Assembly: GCF_021732705.1 (NCBI RefSeq)
Contig: NZ_JAKFUM010000002.1
Location: forward strand, 355,450-419,449
Reading direction: 5' to 3'
Source: Nevskia sp.
Lineage (GTDB): Bacteria > Pseudomonadota > Gammaproteobacteria > Nevskiales > Nevskiaceae
Length of the DNA stretch: 64,000 nt
Every line of letters begins with the position of its first letter. Positions within the stretch are counted from its first letter, which is position 1. This document shows positions 25,851 to 34,581 of the stretch, piece by piece. A program made the position numbers and the translations under genes. A model generated the notes under the pieces. It did no database searches and was not told the origin of the DNA. It saw nothing but the letters and a program-made list of their open reading frames with translations.

Positions 25851-28403
25851 TCACTTCCCGTAAGACCAGTTGACGATGAAGCCAAACGTGCGAGCGGCAC
25901 CCCAGATCGCCGTGTTGCCGAAGTCCTGGCGATAGGCGTTGGTGTAGAACCCGGCGTCATTCAAGTTCTTGCCGAAGGCCGTGATGCGGATGTTGGTCCG
26001 CGGATCGAACAGGCCGACGCGAGCGTTGGTGATGAAGTACGAATCCTGTTTGAGCGTGTTCAACGGGTCGTAGAAGAAGCTGGTCGTGTAGTACACGTCC
26101 CCAGCAATTTCGCCTTCAAGACCCCAGAACGCCGGGAACGTGTAGCTGGCGGAGCCGGTGCCGGTGAACTTCGGCGTGCGAACCGTGGTGTTGCCGGAGA
26201 AATCCAGATTGCGCTGGTACAGGCCCGTCGGATCGGTGTAGCCGTCGCCGATGAAGGCATCGTATTTGCCGCTGAGGTAGACACCGGTGGCGCTGAACAC
26301 CAGCGCATCGGTCGCGAACCAGTTCACTTCGATTTCACCACCGCGAACGGTGTACGCAGCAGCGTTCTGAAGACTGGTGACACCGCCCGAGGTCAGCGAC
26401 AGCGTCTGCACCTGAGCATTGGTCACCGTGGTCTGGAAGATCGCGCCGTTGAGCTTCAGGGTACGGTCTTCGAGCAGTTCCGACTTGAAGCCCAGCTCGT
26501 TGCCGGACGCAGCTTCCGGTTCGACGCGGACCGGCGGATTGTTGATGTTCAGACCGTTGTAGTTGCCGGACTTGAACGCTTCCGAATACTTGTAATACAG
26601 CAGGATCGAGTCGGTCAGCTTGAAGTTCAGGCCGGCATTCGGCGTGAAGCTGTTGAAGGTCTTGGCCTGAGGACGATACGACACCAGCGGAACGCGCGGC
26701 GTCGTGGTGCCGGTCTGCGGAATGATCAGCTGGCCGTCCAGTGTCGAGAACTGGAGTTCGGTGCGCTCGGTACCGATACGGGCACCGCCGACGAGCGACA
26801 GTTGATCGGTCAGACGTGCCGTCAGCTGGCCATACAGCTGCTTGGCCGTGGTTTCGGTTCCCGAGGCAATGCCGGCACGCAGCAACGGATTCTGGTTGGT
26901 GTCGCTGTTGGTCGTGCAGTCACCGCCCAGCTGGGTGAAGATCGTGCACAGCGGCGACAGGCCGTTGAACGGCGGCAGCCCCGCCAGCGGCAGGCCGACC
27001 AGCGTAGCCAGCACGTCGACCGTGGCCGGATAGCGGCCGGTCTTCACCGTGTTCTCGAAATACGCGCCGCCCAGCCACTCGAGCCATTCCGGCGTGTTTT
27101 CCGGGTTCGAGGTCAGGATCATTTCAACCGAGTTCGAACGCGCCGTGTTCGGCACGGCGCTGATGTCCAGCACCGGCTCCGGTGCGGAGTCGTAGTCGAA
27201 CAGAATGGTCGACTCGGCTTCGGTGTGACCGTACAGGACCTTCTGGTTGAACCACGGCACATACCGCGATTCCAGCGTGGCGGCGAGAATCTTGGTGCGG
27301 GCGAACGCGCCGACGTTGTTTGCGTTGCCACTTTCGTGCGGAACGTTGTGATCCGTCAGCGTGCCCTGGAAGGCCGGCGCGGTCTGCACGAGCACGGTAG
27401 CCACCGAGTCGGCATCCTGACTCTTGAGGTTGCTGTACGACGCCTTGAACGTCAGCTTGTCGGTCGGGTCGTACTTCAGCGCACCGCGATAGCCAACATT
27501 GCGATACGAGTGATAGCGCTGTTCCGGGTCGATGAAGTTCTGCGTGAACGGATCGCGCTGCTCATAGAGGAACGAGCCGCCGTAGGTCAGCGTCTCACCG
27601 GTGAACGGCACGGCGCCGTAAGCCGACAGCTTGGTCTTGATGCCGTTGTAATTGCTGAACTGCTGCAGCACGCTGGCATTGAAGTCCTTGGTCGGCTCCT
27701 TCAGCTTGACGGTGATGGCACCGGCAATCGCGTTGCGGCCGTAGAGCGTTCCCTGAGGGCCCTTCAGCACTTCGATCTGCGACACGTCGCCCAACGCCTG
27801 CGCGGCGGAGAACGTGAACGGCAGATAGAGACCGTCGACATAGGTGGCGACCGAGGAATCGACCGCGGCCTGGAAGGCGTCGCCACCGATGCCGCGGATG
27901 AAGATGATCGAGTAGCTGGCCATCGAGTCGTACTGCAGACCCGGCGTGACCAGCTGCAGATCCTTGACGTCCGAGACACCCTTGGCATCGAGCACGGCGC
28001 CCGAGAATGCGACGACACTCGAAGGCACTTCCTGCAGGCTCTGTTCGCGCTTCTGCGAGGTGACGACGATTTCCTCGGTCAGGCGGCTCTTCGAACCCTT
28101 TGCAGCCGGCGCGGCGGCCGTCGCGGCAACATCCGCCGTTGCAGCGTCGGCGGGGGCAGCTTCAGAGGCGGCGATCGGTGCCGGAGTCGGCTCCGATGCT
28201 GCTGGTGCGGCTTCCGCCGGTGCGGCTGCGGGCGCTTCGGCAGGCGCTGCTGCCGGCGCGGGTGCTGGTGCCGAATCGGTTGCCGGACCCAGAAGCGCAT
28301 CGAGATCGGATTCCGCCGGAACCTCCTGCGCGCAGATCGGCTGAACGAATGCAGCCTGGATGGCCATCGACCATCCGAACGCCCCAAGCAAACGTTTCTT
28401 CAT
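25851..28403 (-). CDS. TonB-dependent outer-membrane receptor
   Basis: 850 residues. Signal peptide to ~25, then an unusual Ala/Pro/Glu-rich stretch (~35-100), a TonB-box region (EEIVVTSQKREQ), the plug domain with GTLYGRNAIAGAI, and a 22-strand barrel ending with an aromatic motif (FIVNWSYGK) with non-canonical final Lys. Sequence type resembles receptors of sphingomonads and other degraders that import non-siderophore organic compounds. It heads the TonB block and carries a palindrome copy 160 bases upstream, tying uptake to the catabolic regulon. Confidence 0.93.
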   Translation of the reverse strand: MKKRLLGAFGWSMAIQAAFVQPICAQEVPAESDLDALLGPATDSAPAPAPAAAPAEAPAAAPAEAAPAASEPTPAPIAASEAAPADAATADVAATAAAPAAKGSKSRLTEEIVVTSQKREQSLQEVPSSVVAFSGAVLDAKGVSDVKDLQLVTPGLQYDSMASYSIIFIRGIGGDAFQAAVDSSVATYVDGLYLPFTFSAAQALGDVSQIEVLKGPQGTLYGRNAIAGAITVKLKEPTKDFNASVLQQFSNYNGIKTKLSAYGAVPFTGETLTYGGSFLYEQRDPFTQNFIDPEQRYHSYRNVGYRGALKYDPTDKLTFKASYSNLKSQDADSVATVLVQTAPAFQGTLTDHNVPHESGNANNVGAFARTKILAATLESRYVPWFNQKVLYGHTEAESTILFDYDSAPEPVLDISAVPNTARSNSVEMILTSNPENTPEWLEWLGGAYFENTVKTGRYPATVDVLATLVGLPLAGLPPFNGLSPLCTIFTQLGGDCTTNSDTNQNPLLRAGIASGTETTAKQLYGQLTARLTDQLSLVGGARIGTERTELQFSTLDGQLIIPQTGTTTPRVPLVSYRPQAKTFNSFTPNAGLNFKLTDSILLYYKYSEAFKSGNYNGLNINNPPVRVEPEAASGNELGFKSELLEDRTLKLNGAIFQTTVTNAQVQTLSLTSGGVTSLQNAAAYTVRGGEIEVNWFATDALVFSATGVYLSGKYDAFIGDGYTDPTGLYQRNLDFSGNTTVRTPKFTGTGSASYTFPAFWGLEGEIAGDVYYTTSFFYDPLNTLKQDSYFITNARVGLFDPRTNIRITAFGKNLNDAGFYTNAYRQDFGNTAIWGAARTFGFIVNWSYGK

Positions 28404-28562
28404 CTACTTCCCCCTGAAAGAACTGAACCTGTTGCCGTTCAAGCGATGCCGCGGCGGCAACACCGCTTCGCATTCGCCTCGATTGACACCTCGCACCGCA
28501 TGACCGCCGAACTGCCGTTGACCTGCCGTTCATCGTTGAAAAGCGGTCACGCGTTTTTTATT

Positions 28563-28578
28563 AGTACGGTACGCTACC
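28563..28578. promoter_or_regulatory. Regulon palindrome, site 7 (upstream of TonB receptor)
   Basis: AGTACGGTACGCTACC, a weaker member of the set: the left arm differs from consensus at one base and the right arm at three. It lies 160 bases before the receptor start, next to a T-rich stretch. Confidence 0.5.
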
Positions 28579-28877
28579 ATCATGAAATTGGACGCGCAAG
28601 CAATCGCGTCGAGTTTTTCGCAATCAGACGGGGCACTCCGATATTCACACCGAACTGGCGCGATCCGGACGCTTCAACCCGCTGCAAAGTGATATCCATT
28701 GCCATGTAACCCCATGTTTCTGTTTAATCTTATCGGGATGATCCGACAAAGAGCCAAGCTTGGCGACGGCCTTCTTTTTTGCCGCAATGCAGCAAGGATG
28801 GTGCTTGTCGCCATCATCGCCTGCGGGCTTTCTAGATTTTGCAGCGCAGCAATTGCGGCCGATGGAACGTGAATTTT

Positions 28878-28893
28878 CGTAGCGGCGCGTACT
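28878..28893. promoter_or_regulatory. Degenerate candidate ninth palindrome site
   Basis: CGTAGCGGCGCGTACT followed by ATTATG. It keeps the outer CGTA/TACT of the motif and the ACTATT flank seen at sites 1, 5 and 6, but the inner GG/CC is only partly kept. About 255 bases before the acyl-CoA ligase start. Speculative. Confidence 0.25.
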
Positions 28894-29148
28894 ATTATGA
28901 AGGTGTCAAGCGACTTGACTTGCTTGCGCTGCATTCATCGTGGCGGTCAAGACCGACGGTCATCTCGCACGGCAAATGGCGTGTCCGCATCGGGCGCGCC
29001 CGCCATTGCGGCAGTCGTCGTCGACACCTGCCGAGTCGAGGCCGGCAAGCGCCGGCATCACCATCGTCATCATTCAAGGCCCGCTGTGCGCTGACGGCGG
29101 ACATCAAGAACAGAACGGGCACCGCACCGGGTGCCGGAGGAATCCATC

Positions 29149-31110
29149 GTGACCGAAGCCATCCCATCTGCCGCTGAACCGTCCGCCATGGCATCGCCGT
29201 GGCTGCCTGGCCACGGGGCCGGCAGCGGTCGACTCGCCCGAGCGCACCTGCGCTCGCAAGCCGATGTGCAGTGGGTCGAACAGGTGTCGCCCGATGCCGT
29301 GCTGCCGGGCAACACGATTCACGCCTGCATTCAGGCATCGGCCCGGCAGACACCCGACAAGGCCGCGATCCTGCACATGGTGTCGGCCAATGTCGCCGAC
29401 GCGCCGCGGACGATCAGTTACGCGGAACTGATCGCGCAGATCGAGCAGGCCGCCAACCTGTTCCGCGGCATCGCAGGCGAACAGCGGTCGGCCGTGTCGA
29501 TCATCCTGCCGATGCTGCCGGAAGCATTGATCGCGGCCTGGGCGGGGGCCACCGCCGGCATCGCCAATCCGATCAATCCCTATCTGGAAGTGAAGCAGGT
29601 GGCGGCGATCATGAACGCGGCGAAGTCGACCGTGCTGGTCACCACCACGCGCAAGTTCGGACCCGGCGTGTGGGACAAGCTCGATGAGTTGACGGCACTG
29701 GTGCCGAGCCTGAAGCGGGTGCTGATCGTGGCAGCGGACGATGCCGCGAACGACTTCACGACACAGGTCGCCACCGAATCGGCAGGTCTGCGCTTCACGC
29801 CGACCGATGACCCTCAGGCCGAAGCGGTCTATCTGCCGACGGGGGGCACCACCGCTGCGCCGAAGCTGGTTCGGATGACGCATCGCGGCCAGCTGCTCGC
29901 AGCATGGATCATGGGTGCCCTTGCCGATCCGAGCCCGGATGGTGTCGTCGGTCATGCCATGCCGAACTTCCATGTCGGTGGCGGCGTGATCCTGTCGCTG
30001 CGCGCGATCCTGTACGGCCAGACGATCCTGACCCTGACCACGGACGGCTTCCGCAACCCGGGCGTGGTCAGGAACTTCTGGGACATCGCCCGCCATCACC
30101 GCATGACCAGCGTCATCGCGACGCCGGCCACGGCGGCCGCGATCCTGGCGTTGCCGGACACCACATCGGCGGGTCACTGCATCAAGAGCTTCAACTGCGG
30201 CGGCAGCACCATTCCGGTGGAACTGCTGCGCAGCTTCCACGCGCGCTTCGGCGTGTGGCTGCGCGAGCTGTGGGGCATGTCCGAAATCCATGGCGCGGTC
30301 TCCGGCCATATCGACGACGGCAGCGAGCCGGTCGCCGGGTCGGTCGGCCGCCATCTGCCGTGGCATCCGGTGAAGACCATCGAGGTCGACGGCAGCAATC
30401 GGTTCGTGCGCGAATGCGCGCCGGGCGAGCGCGGCGTGCTCGCGATCGGCGGCCCGGGCGTGACGCCGGGCTACGTCGAGTCGACGCTCGACGACGAGTT
30501 CTTCGTCAAGGGCATGCCCGGCACCCTTCGCTGGGCCAACACCGGCGACCTCGGCACGGTCGACGAGCACGGCTACATCTGGCTGTTCGGACGCTCGAAG
30601 GACGTGATCATTCGCGGCGGCCACAACATCGACCCGCGCATGATCGAGGAAGTGCTGGTCTGCCATCCGGCCGTCCAGGTGGCGGCGGCGATCGGTCGTC
30701 CCGATGCCTCGAAGGGCGAGATGCCGATCGCGTACGTGCAACTGAAGGAAGGCACGACGACCACGCCGCAGGCGCTGATCGCGCTGTGCAGGGAACGGGT
30801 GCAGGAACGCGCGGCGGTGCCGGCTGAAATCCTGATCGTGAGCCAGATCCCGATGACGGCAGTCGGCAAGATCAACAAGCCGGCGCTGAGAATCGACACC
30901 CTGCGCCGCGTCGCCCGCGAGCTGGCGGCAGAACTGATTGGCGACGCCGGCCGCTTCGACGTGGTTTGCGATGAAAGCGGCAAGCGGCCGAAGGTCGTGG
31001 TCACGGCCGCACTGGCGGCTGCCGATGCCGAGCGCATCGAAAGCGCGATGAAATCGGCCTTCGGCAACTACGAGTTCCAGACCGAGATCCGGGTGACCGT
31101 CGACGCTTGA
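29149..31110 (+). CDS. Acyl-CoA synthetase (AMP-dependent, long form)
   Basis: 653 residues from GTG at 29149, chosen for a GGAGG ribosome site eight bases upstream. AMP-forming ligase fold with a variant phosphate loop PTGGTTAAPKL (near residue 230) instead of TSGTTGxPKG, an ELWGMSE adenine motif, hinge FGRSKDVIIRGGHNIDP, and catalytic Lys in MTAVGKINKP. The C-terminus carries ~90 residues beyond the usual end. This variant loop defines a subgroup of acyl-CoA synthetases in degradative gene clusters; the acid is unknown. Transcribed away from the TonB receptor and ended by a strong bidirectional terminator. Confidence 0.9.
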   Translation: MTEAIPSAAEPSAMASPWLPGHGAGSGRLARAHLRSQADVQWVEQVSPDAVLPGNTIHACIQASARQTPDKAAILHMVSANVADAPRTISYAELIAQIEQAANLFRGIAGEQRSAVSIILPMLPEALIAAWAGATAGIANPINPYLEVKQVAAIMNAAKSTVLVTTTRKFGPGVWDKLDELTALVPSLKRVLIVAADDAANDFTTQVATESAGLRFTPTDDPQAEAVYLPTGGTTAAPKLVRMTHRGQLLAAWIMGALADPSPDGVVGHAMPNFHVGGGVILSLRAILYGQTILTLTTDGFRNPGVVRNFWDIARHHRMTSVIATPATAAAILALPDTTSAGHCIKSFNCGGSTIPVELLRSFHARFGVWLRELWGMSEIHGAVSGHIDDGSEPVAGSVGRHLPWHPVKTIEVDGSNRFVRECAPGERGVLAIGGPGVTPGYVESTLDDEFFVKGMPGTLRWANTGDLGTVDEHGYIWLFGRSKDVIIRGGHNIDPRMIEEVLVCHPAVQVAAAIGRPDASKGEMPIAYVQLKEGTTTTPQALIALCRERVQERAAVPAEILIVSQIPMTAVGKINKPALRIDTLRRVARELAAELIGDAGRFDVVCDESGKRPKVVVTAALAAADAERIESAMKSAFGNYEFQTEIRVTVDA

Positions 31111-31173
31111 GTCAACTCGGCGAGTCCGGCGCGTGTCGGACTCGCCGCAGACACTTGCAACGCGGCGACCCTG

Positions 31174-31211
31174 AAAAACCCGCCTGCGCTGGAATGGCGC
31201 AGGCGGGCTTT
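31174..31211. terminator. Bidirectional rho-independent terminator
   Basis: Perfect 11-bp stem CCCGCCTGCGC / GCGCAGGCGGG with a 7-nt loop, preceded by five A and followed by CTTTA. It serves the converging acyl-CoA synthetase and aldehyde dehydrogenase genes. Confidence 0.88.
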
Positions 31212-31224
31212 ATCGGGCGATCGA

Positions 31225-32676
31225 CTAGCCAGCCGGCAGGTAGATCGACTTCAGCTGCTGATACGCGGCCAGCGATTCCGGACCCATCTCGCGGCCGAGA
31301 CCCGATGCCTTGATGCCGCCGAACGGCGAGGCCAGATCGATCATGTAGCCGTTGACGCCGATGGTGCCGGTCTGCACTCGGCGAGCGATGCCCTGCGCGC
31401 GCTTGCTGTCCGACGACCAGACGGTGCCGCCGAGACCGAATTCGGAGTCGTTGGCGATCTTCACCGCCTCTTCCTCATCCTGATACTTGATGACCGACAG
31501 CACCGGCCCGAAGATTTCTTCCTGCGCGATGCGGGCCTTGTTCGAGACATCGGCAAACACGGTCGGCTCGACGAACCAGCCATCGCCCACGCCCTTCGGA
31601 CGACCACCGCCAGCCACGAGGCGGGCCTCGGTCTTGCCGACGGCAATGTAGTTCTCGACTCGCGTGCGATGCTCTTCCGAAGCCAGCGGGCCGATCTCGG
31701 TGGTCTTCTCCATCGAGCTGCCCACCTTCAGGCCCTTCGCCAGACCGGCGATGGCATCGACGATTTCGTCATAGCGGCTGGCCGGCGCCAGGATGCGCGA
31801 CGACAGCGCGCAGATCTGGCCGTTGTTGCCGAACGATGCGAAATGCAGGCCTGGCAGCAGATGTTCGATGTTGACGTCGTCGAGGATGATCGCCGCCGAC
31901 TTGCCGCCGAGTTCGAGGCTGACCGGCCGCAGCAGGCGACCGCAGACTTCCGCCACCTTGCGGCCGGCGCCGGTCGAACCGGTGAATGCGACCTTGTCGA
32001 TGCCCGGATGCGCCACGAGGTAGGCACCGAGTTCACGGCCGCCCGGCACCCAGTTGATGACACCGGCCGGAATGCCGGCTTCCGCTGCGGCCTCGGCGAC
32101 GATGTAGCAATCCAGCACGGTGCCCGGCGACGGCTTCAGCACGATGGTGCAGCCGGTGGCCAGTGCCGGCGCGATCTTCATGATCGACAGCACCACCGGG
32201 AAATTCCACGGCACGATGCCGCCAACGACGCCGACCGGACCCTTGCGGATCAAGGTATCGAAGCCCAGCGGCGAGGCGCGGCGCTCTTCAACCACCATGT
32301 TCGAGGTCAGCGCGGCGTAGTAGCGGAGCACTGCGACGACATAGCCGCATTCCAGCTGCTCCGAGAGTGCCAGCGGCATGCCGTTCTGGGCGCTGACGGC
32401 GCGGCTCAGGCGATCCGAGCGCTTCTCGATGGCATCGGCAAACTTGTTCAGGTATTCGGCGCGCTGCGCCTGCGTGGTGTCCGACCAGCCGCCATCCAGC
32501 GCCTTGCGCGCGGCTGCGACGGCGCGATCGATATCGGCATTGCTGCCGTCCGGCACGCTGCCGATGCTCAGACCGGTGTTGGCACCGATGACGTCGATGC
32601 GGGCGTCGGTGGCGGGCTTGACCCAGTCACCGTCGATGTAGAAGGCGTCGTGATCGATATTCTTGTCTAGTGACAT
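31225..32676 (-). CDS. Aldehyde dehydrogenase, NAD(P)-dependent
   Basis: 483 residues, standard length. Motifs: cofactor-binding FTGSTGAGRKVAE, catalytic Glu in SLELGGKS, nucleophile Cys in NNGQICALSSR, and C-terminal EIFGPVLSVI. Oxidises an aldehyde to the acid (or acyl-CoA), fitting between the alcohol dehydrogenase and the acyl-CoA ligases in a terminal-oxidation route. Shares a divergent promoter region holding palindrome site 6 with the SDR at 32819. Confidence 0.94.
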   Translation of the reverse strand: MSLDKNIDHDAFYIDGDWVKPATDARIDVIGANTGLSIGSVPDGSNADIDRAVAAARKALDGGWSDTTQAQRAEYLNKFADAIEKRSDRLSRAVSAQNGMPLALSEQLECGYVVAVLRYYAALTSNMVVEERRASPLGFDTLIRKGPVGVVGGIVPWNFPVVLSIMKIAPALATGCTIVLKPSPGTVLDCYIVAEAAAEAGIPAGVINWVPGGRELGAYLVAHPGIDKVAFTGSTGAGRKVAEVCGRLLRPVSLELGGKSAAIILDDVNIEHLLPGLHFASFGNNGQICALSSRILAPASRYDEIVDAIAGLAKGLKVGSSMEKTTEIGPLASEEHRTRVENYIAVGKTEARLVAGGGRPKGVGDGWFVEPTVFADVSNKARIAQEEIFGPVLSVIKYQDEEEAVKIANDSEFGLGGTVWSSDSKRAQGIARRVQTGTIGVNGYMIDLASPFGGIKASGLGREMGPESLAAYQQLKSIYLPAG

Positions 32677-32768
32677 GGTGAGGCTCCTCTCCTGGTTACG
32701 TCGCTCGATTCTCGGAAACGCTGCTGCCGGGCTGCCCGATCGATAGTTAGGGGTGCGGCCGCGAAATT

Positions 32769-32784
32769 AGTATGGCACATTACT
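32769..32784. promoter_or_regulatory. Regulon palindrome, site 6 (between aldehyde dehydrogenase and SDR)
   Basis: AGTATGGCACATTACT: left arm exact, right arm with two mismatches, followed by ATTTTG. It sits 35 bases before the SDR start and 93 bases before the divergent aldehyde dehydrogenase start, so one site could control both. Confidence 0.68.
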
Positions 32785-32818
32785 ATTTTGACGCCGCCAG
32801 ACCGAAGAAGACCGCCAG

Positions 32819-33622
32819 ATGGCTGAAGCATCGAGTGTCGTTGTCCAACCGTATGCCGACAGCGGCGTCCTGATCACCGGCGGCACGTCAGGTGTCGGCC
32901 TCGCCAGCGCCGTGCAGTTCGCGCAGGCGGGCGTTCGCCGCATCGCGCTCGTCGGTCGCAATGCCGAACGCGGCGAAGCCGCGCGGCAGGCGGTGCTGGC
33001 GGCCTGTCCGGACGCGCAGGTGCACTTCATTCAGGGCGATGCCAACGTGCTCGAACAGGCCCGGAACGTGGTGACCGAAGCGGCAGAGAAGCTCGGCAGC
33101 ATCGACGTGCTGCTGAATTCGACGATGGACATGAGCCGCTACACGCCGGAGCCGCTGATCAATCTCGACGCTGCCGACATCGGCCCCACGATGATGTCCG
33201 TGGTGCTGGCGCCGATGCACATGAGCCGACTGGTGCTGCCCTACATGAAGGCGCAGCGGGGCGGCGCGATTCTTAATGTCGCCTCCGACGCGGCGAAGGT
33301 GCCCACCCCGGGCGAAACCATCCTCGGTGCGGCAATGGCCGCGATCTGCGTGTTCTCGCGGACGCTGGCGATGGAGGCGAAGCGCTTCGGCGTGCGCGTG
33401 AACTGTCTGACGCCTTCGCTGATCGGCGGCACCGCCACCGCAGCACATGTCCAGAAAGGCGGCTTCAGCGCCAAGCTGTTCGCCCAAGTGGAAAGCATGG
33501 CGAGCTTGGGGGTCTGCACGCCGGACGATCTGGCGGCAATGATCGTCTTTCTCGGTGGCCCGCAGGCCGGCAAGCTCACCGGCCAGGTGATCAGCGTCAA
33601 CGGCGGCATCTCGGCCGGCTGA
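32819..33622 (+). CDS. SDR-family protein lacking the catalytic Tyr and Lys
   Basis: 267 residues with a Rossmann fold and intact NAD(P)-binding TGGTSGVG (20-27), so the cofactor site is kept. Ser156 (NVAS) is present, but 13 and 17 residues on, where SDRs carry Tyr and Lys (YxxxK), there are Leu169 and Met173 (ILGAAMAA). The NNAG element is also altered (LLNSTM). It may be a non-catalytic cofactor-sensing or scaffolding protein, or use other residues. Under palindrome site 6, opposite the aldehyde dehydrogenase. Confidence 0.85.
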   Translation: MAEASSVVVQPYADSGVLITGGTSGVGLASAVQFAQAGVRRIALVGRNAERGEAARQAVLAACPDAQVHFIQGDANVLEQARNVVTEAAEKLGSIDVLLNSTMDMSRYTPEPLINLDAADIGPTMMSVVLAPMHMSRLVLPYMKAQRGGAILNVASDAAKVPTPGETILGAAMAAICVFSRTLAMEAKRFGVRVNCLTPSLIGGTATAAHVQKGGFSAKLFAQVESMASLGVCTPDDLAAMIVFLGGPQAGKLTGQVISVNGGISAG

Positions 33623-33705
33623 CCCGGCCGCACAGTCGATAGGTCGCACCGGGCGCCCGCCGCCCGGCCGCCAGACGACAGGGAACGAACCGGCCAGCCA
33701 GCCGA

Positions 33706-34407
33706 TCAGCCGCCGTCCAGTTTCCGTTCGAGCCGCGCGGCCAGTTCCTCGAGCCGGGCGATCGCCATGCCGATGTCGCTGCGCGTGGCGACCTGCTGCG
33801 CGAACATGCCGCGGTAGATGACACGGGCGATGCCGTCCGCGACTTCGTCGATGTCGAAATCACCCTCGCCGCGCAGGAACGCCCAGGTCCGGTGTTCGAT
33901 GCAGCCATGCAGCATGTCGCGCAGCATGTTCGGCGACACGTCGTTCAGGAACTCGCCGCGTTCGGCCGCGTCCCGGCACAGCGCAAGCACCTCGTGCGTG
34001 AAACGGCGGTTCATCTCGAAGAACGCCGTGCTGCGGTAGTTCGGGTCCGGACGCAGTTCCATCAGCATGAAGCGGGCAAGCACCGGTTCGCGGCGGATGA
34101 TGTCCAGGGTGCGCCAGGCGATGTAGCGAAGCTTGTTCTGGGTGCCGCTGATCGATTCCAGATGCGAGTCGATCGCCAGCTGTTCGCCGAACCAGACCTC
34201 GACCACCTTGACCAGCAGGTCGCGCTTGTTCGCGAAGTAGCGGTAGATCGTGCCTTCGACCACGCCGGCCTGCCGTGCGATATCGGACAACAGCGTGTTC
34301 TCGTAGCCCTTGGCGCTGATCACCGCACGCGCGGCAGCCATGATGTCTGCCGTGCGGTCGTCGTTCGAAAGTCGCGATACCAGCTTGCGGGTGCTGCGAG
34401 TCGCCAT
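33706..34407 (-). CDS. TetR-family transcriptional regulator (candidate regulon repressor)
   Basis: 233 residues. The N-terminal helix-turn-helix (TLLSDIARQAGVVEGTIYRYFANKRDLL, about residues 38-65) is a textbook TetR DNA-binding domain; the C-terminal all-helical part binds an effector, perhaps an acyl-CoA. Reads towards the SDR gene and away from the dehydratase operon. A separate 21-bp palindrome lies 20 bases before its start, and palindrome site 4 about 140 bases before it. It or the TetR at 49287 is the natural candidate for binding the window-wide palindrome. Confidence 0.92.
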   Translation of the reverse strand: MATRSTRKLVSRLSNDDRTADIMAAARAVISAKGYENTLLSDIARQAGVVEGTIYRYFANKRDLLVKVVEVWFGEQLAIDSHLESISGTQNKLRYIAWRTLDIIRREPVLARFMLMELRPDPNYRSTAFFEMNRRFTHEVLALCRDAAERGEFLNDVSPNMLRDMLHGCIEHRTWAFLRGEGDFDIDEVADGIARVIYRGMFAQQVATRSDIGMAIARLEELAARLERKLDGG

Positions 34408-34427
34408 GAGGGTCTCCGTTTCGGCTA

Positions 34428-34448
34428 CTAATGAAGCCGATTCATTAG
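34428..34448. promoter_or_regulatory. Palindrome in TetR promoter, possible autoregulatory operator
   Basis: CTAATGAA-GCCGA-TTCATTAG: perfect 8-bp arms with a 5-nt centre, 20 bases upstream of the TetR start. Its sequence is unlike the eight GTATGG-type sites, so it may be the TetR protein's own operator or a site for another regulator. Confidence 0.6.
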
Positions 34449-34544
34449 CGAATGATAAACTTAAAAATCATATGCAACAATGGTTTGCAATTGTTATTCG
34501 CTCGCACTCAGGCTCATGCATTGACTTGAATGAAAGGTGTTTTT

Positions 34545-34560
34545 AGTATGGAACCATACC
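34545..34560. promoter_or_regulatory. Regulon palindrome, site 4 (upstream of dehydratase/AlkB operon)
   Basis: AGTATGGAACCATACC: left arm exact and right arm with one terminal change. It ends 21 bases before the ATG of the first dehydratase gene, close to the ribosome site (GGAGGAG), so binding would block transcription of the four-gene operon. Confidence 0.78.
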
Positions 34561-34581
34561 TAGACGGAGGAGCGTGGCGAC

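Larger units (their letters stand above)
28404..29148. other. Divergent intergenic region between TonB receptor and acyl-CoA ligase
   Basis: 745 bases, visibly richer in A+T than the coding sequence around it (T runs near 28553 and 28771). It holds palindrome site 7 and a degenerate ninth candidate at 28878. A 52-codon frame (28714-28872, plus) encodes a hydrophobic peptide with a signal-like stretch, but I see no ribosome site or family for it and do not call it a gene. Promoters for both flanking units must lie here. Confidence 0.5.

Noticed and set aside
25773..28709. 978-codon open frame on the plus strand opposite the TonB receptor
   Set aside because: Composition-driven antisense frame; no motif, whereas the minus strand has signal peptide, plug and barrel.
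28674..28934. 86-codon minus-strand frame in the receptor/ligase gap
   Set aside because: No ribosome site, no recognisable family, and it overlaps the likely promoter region.
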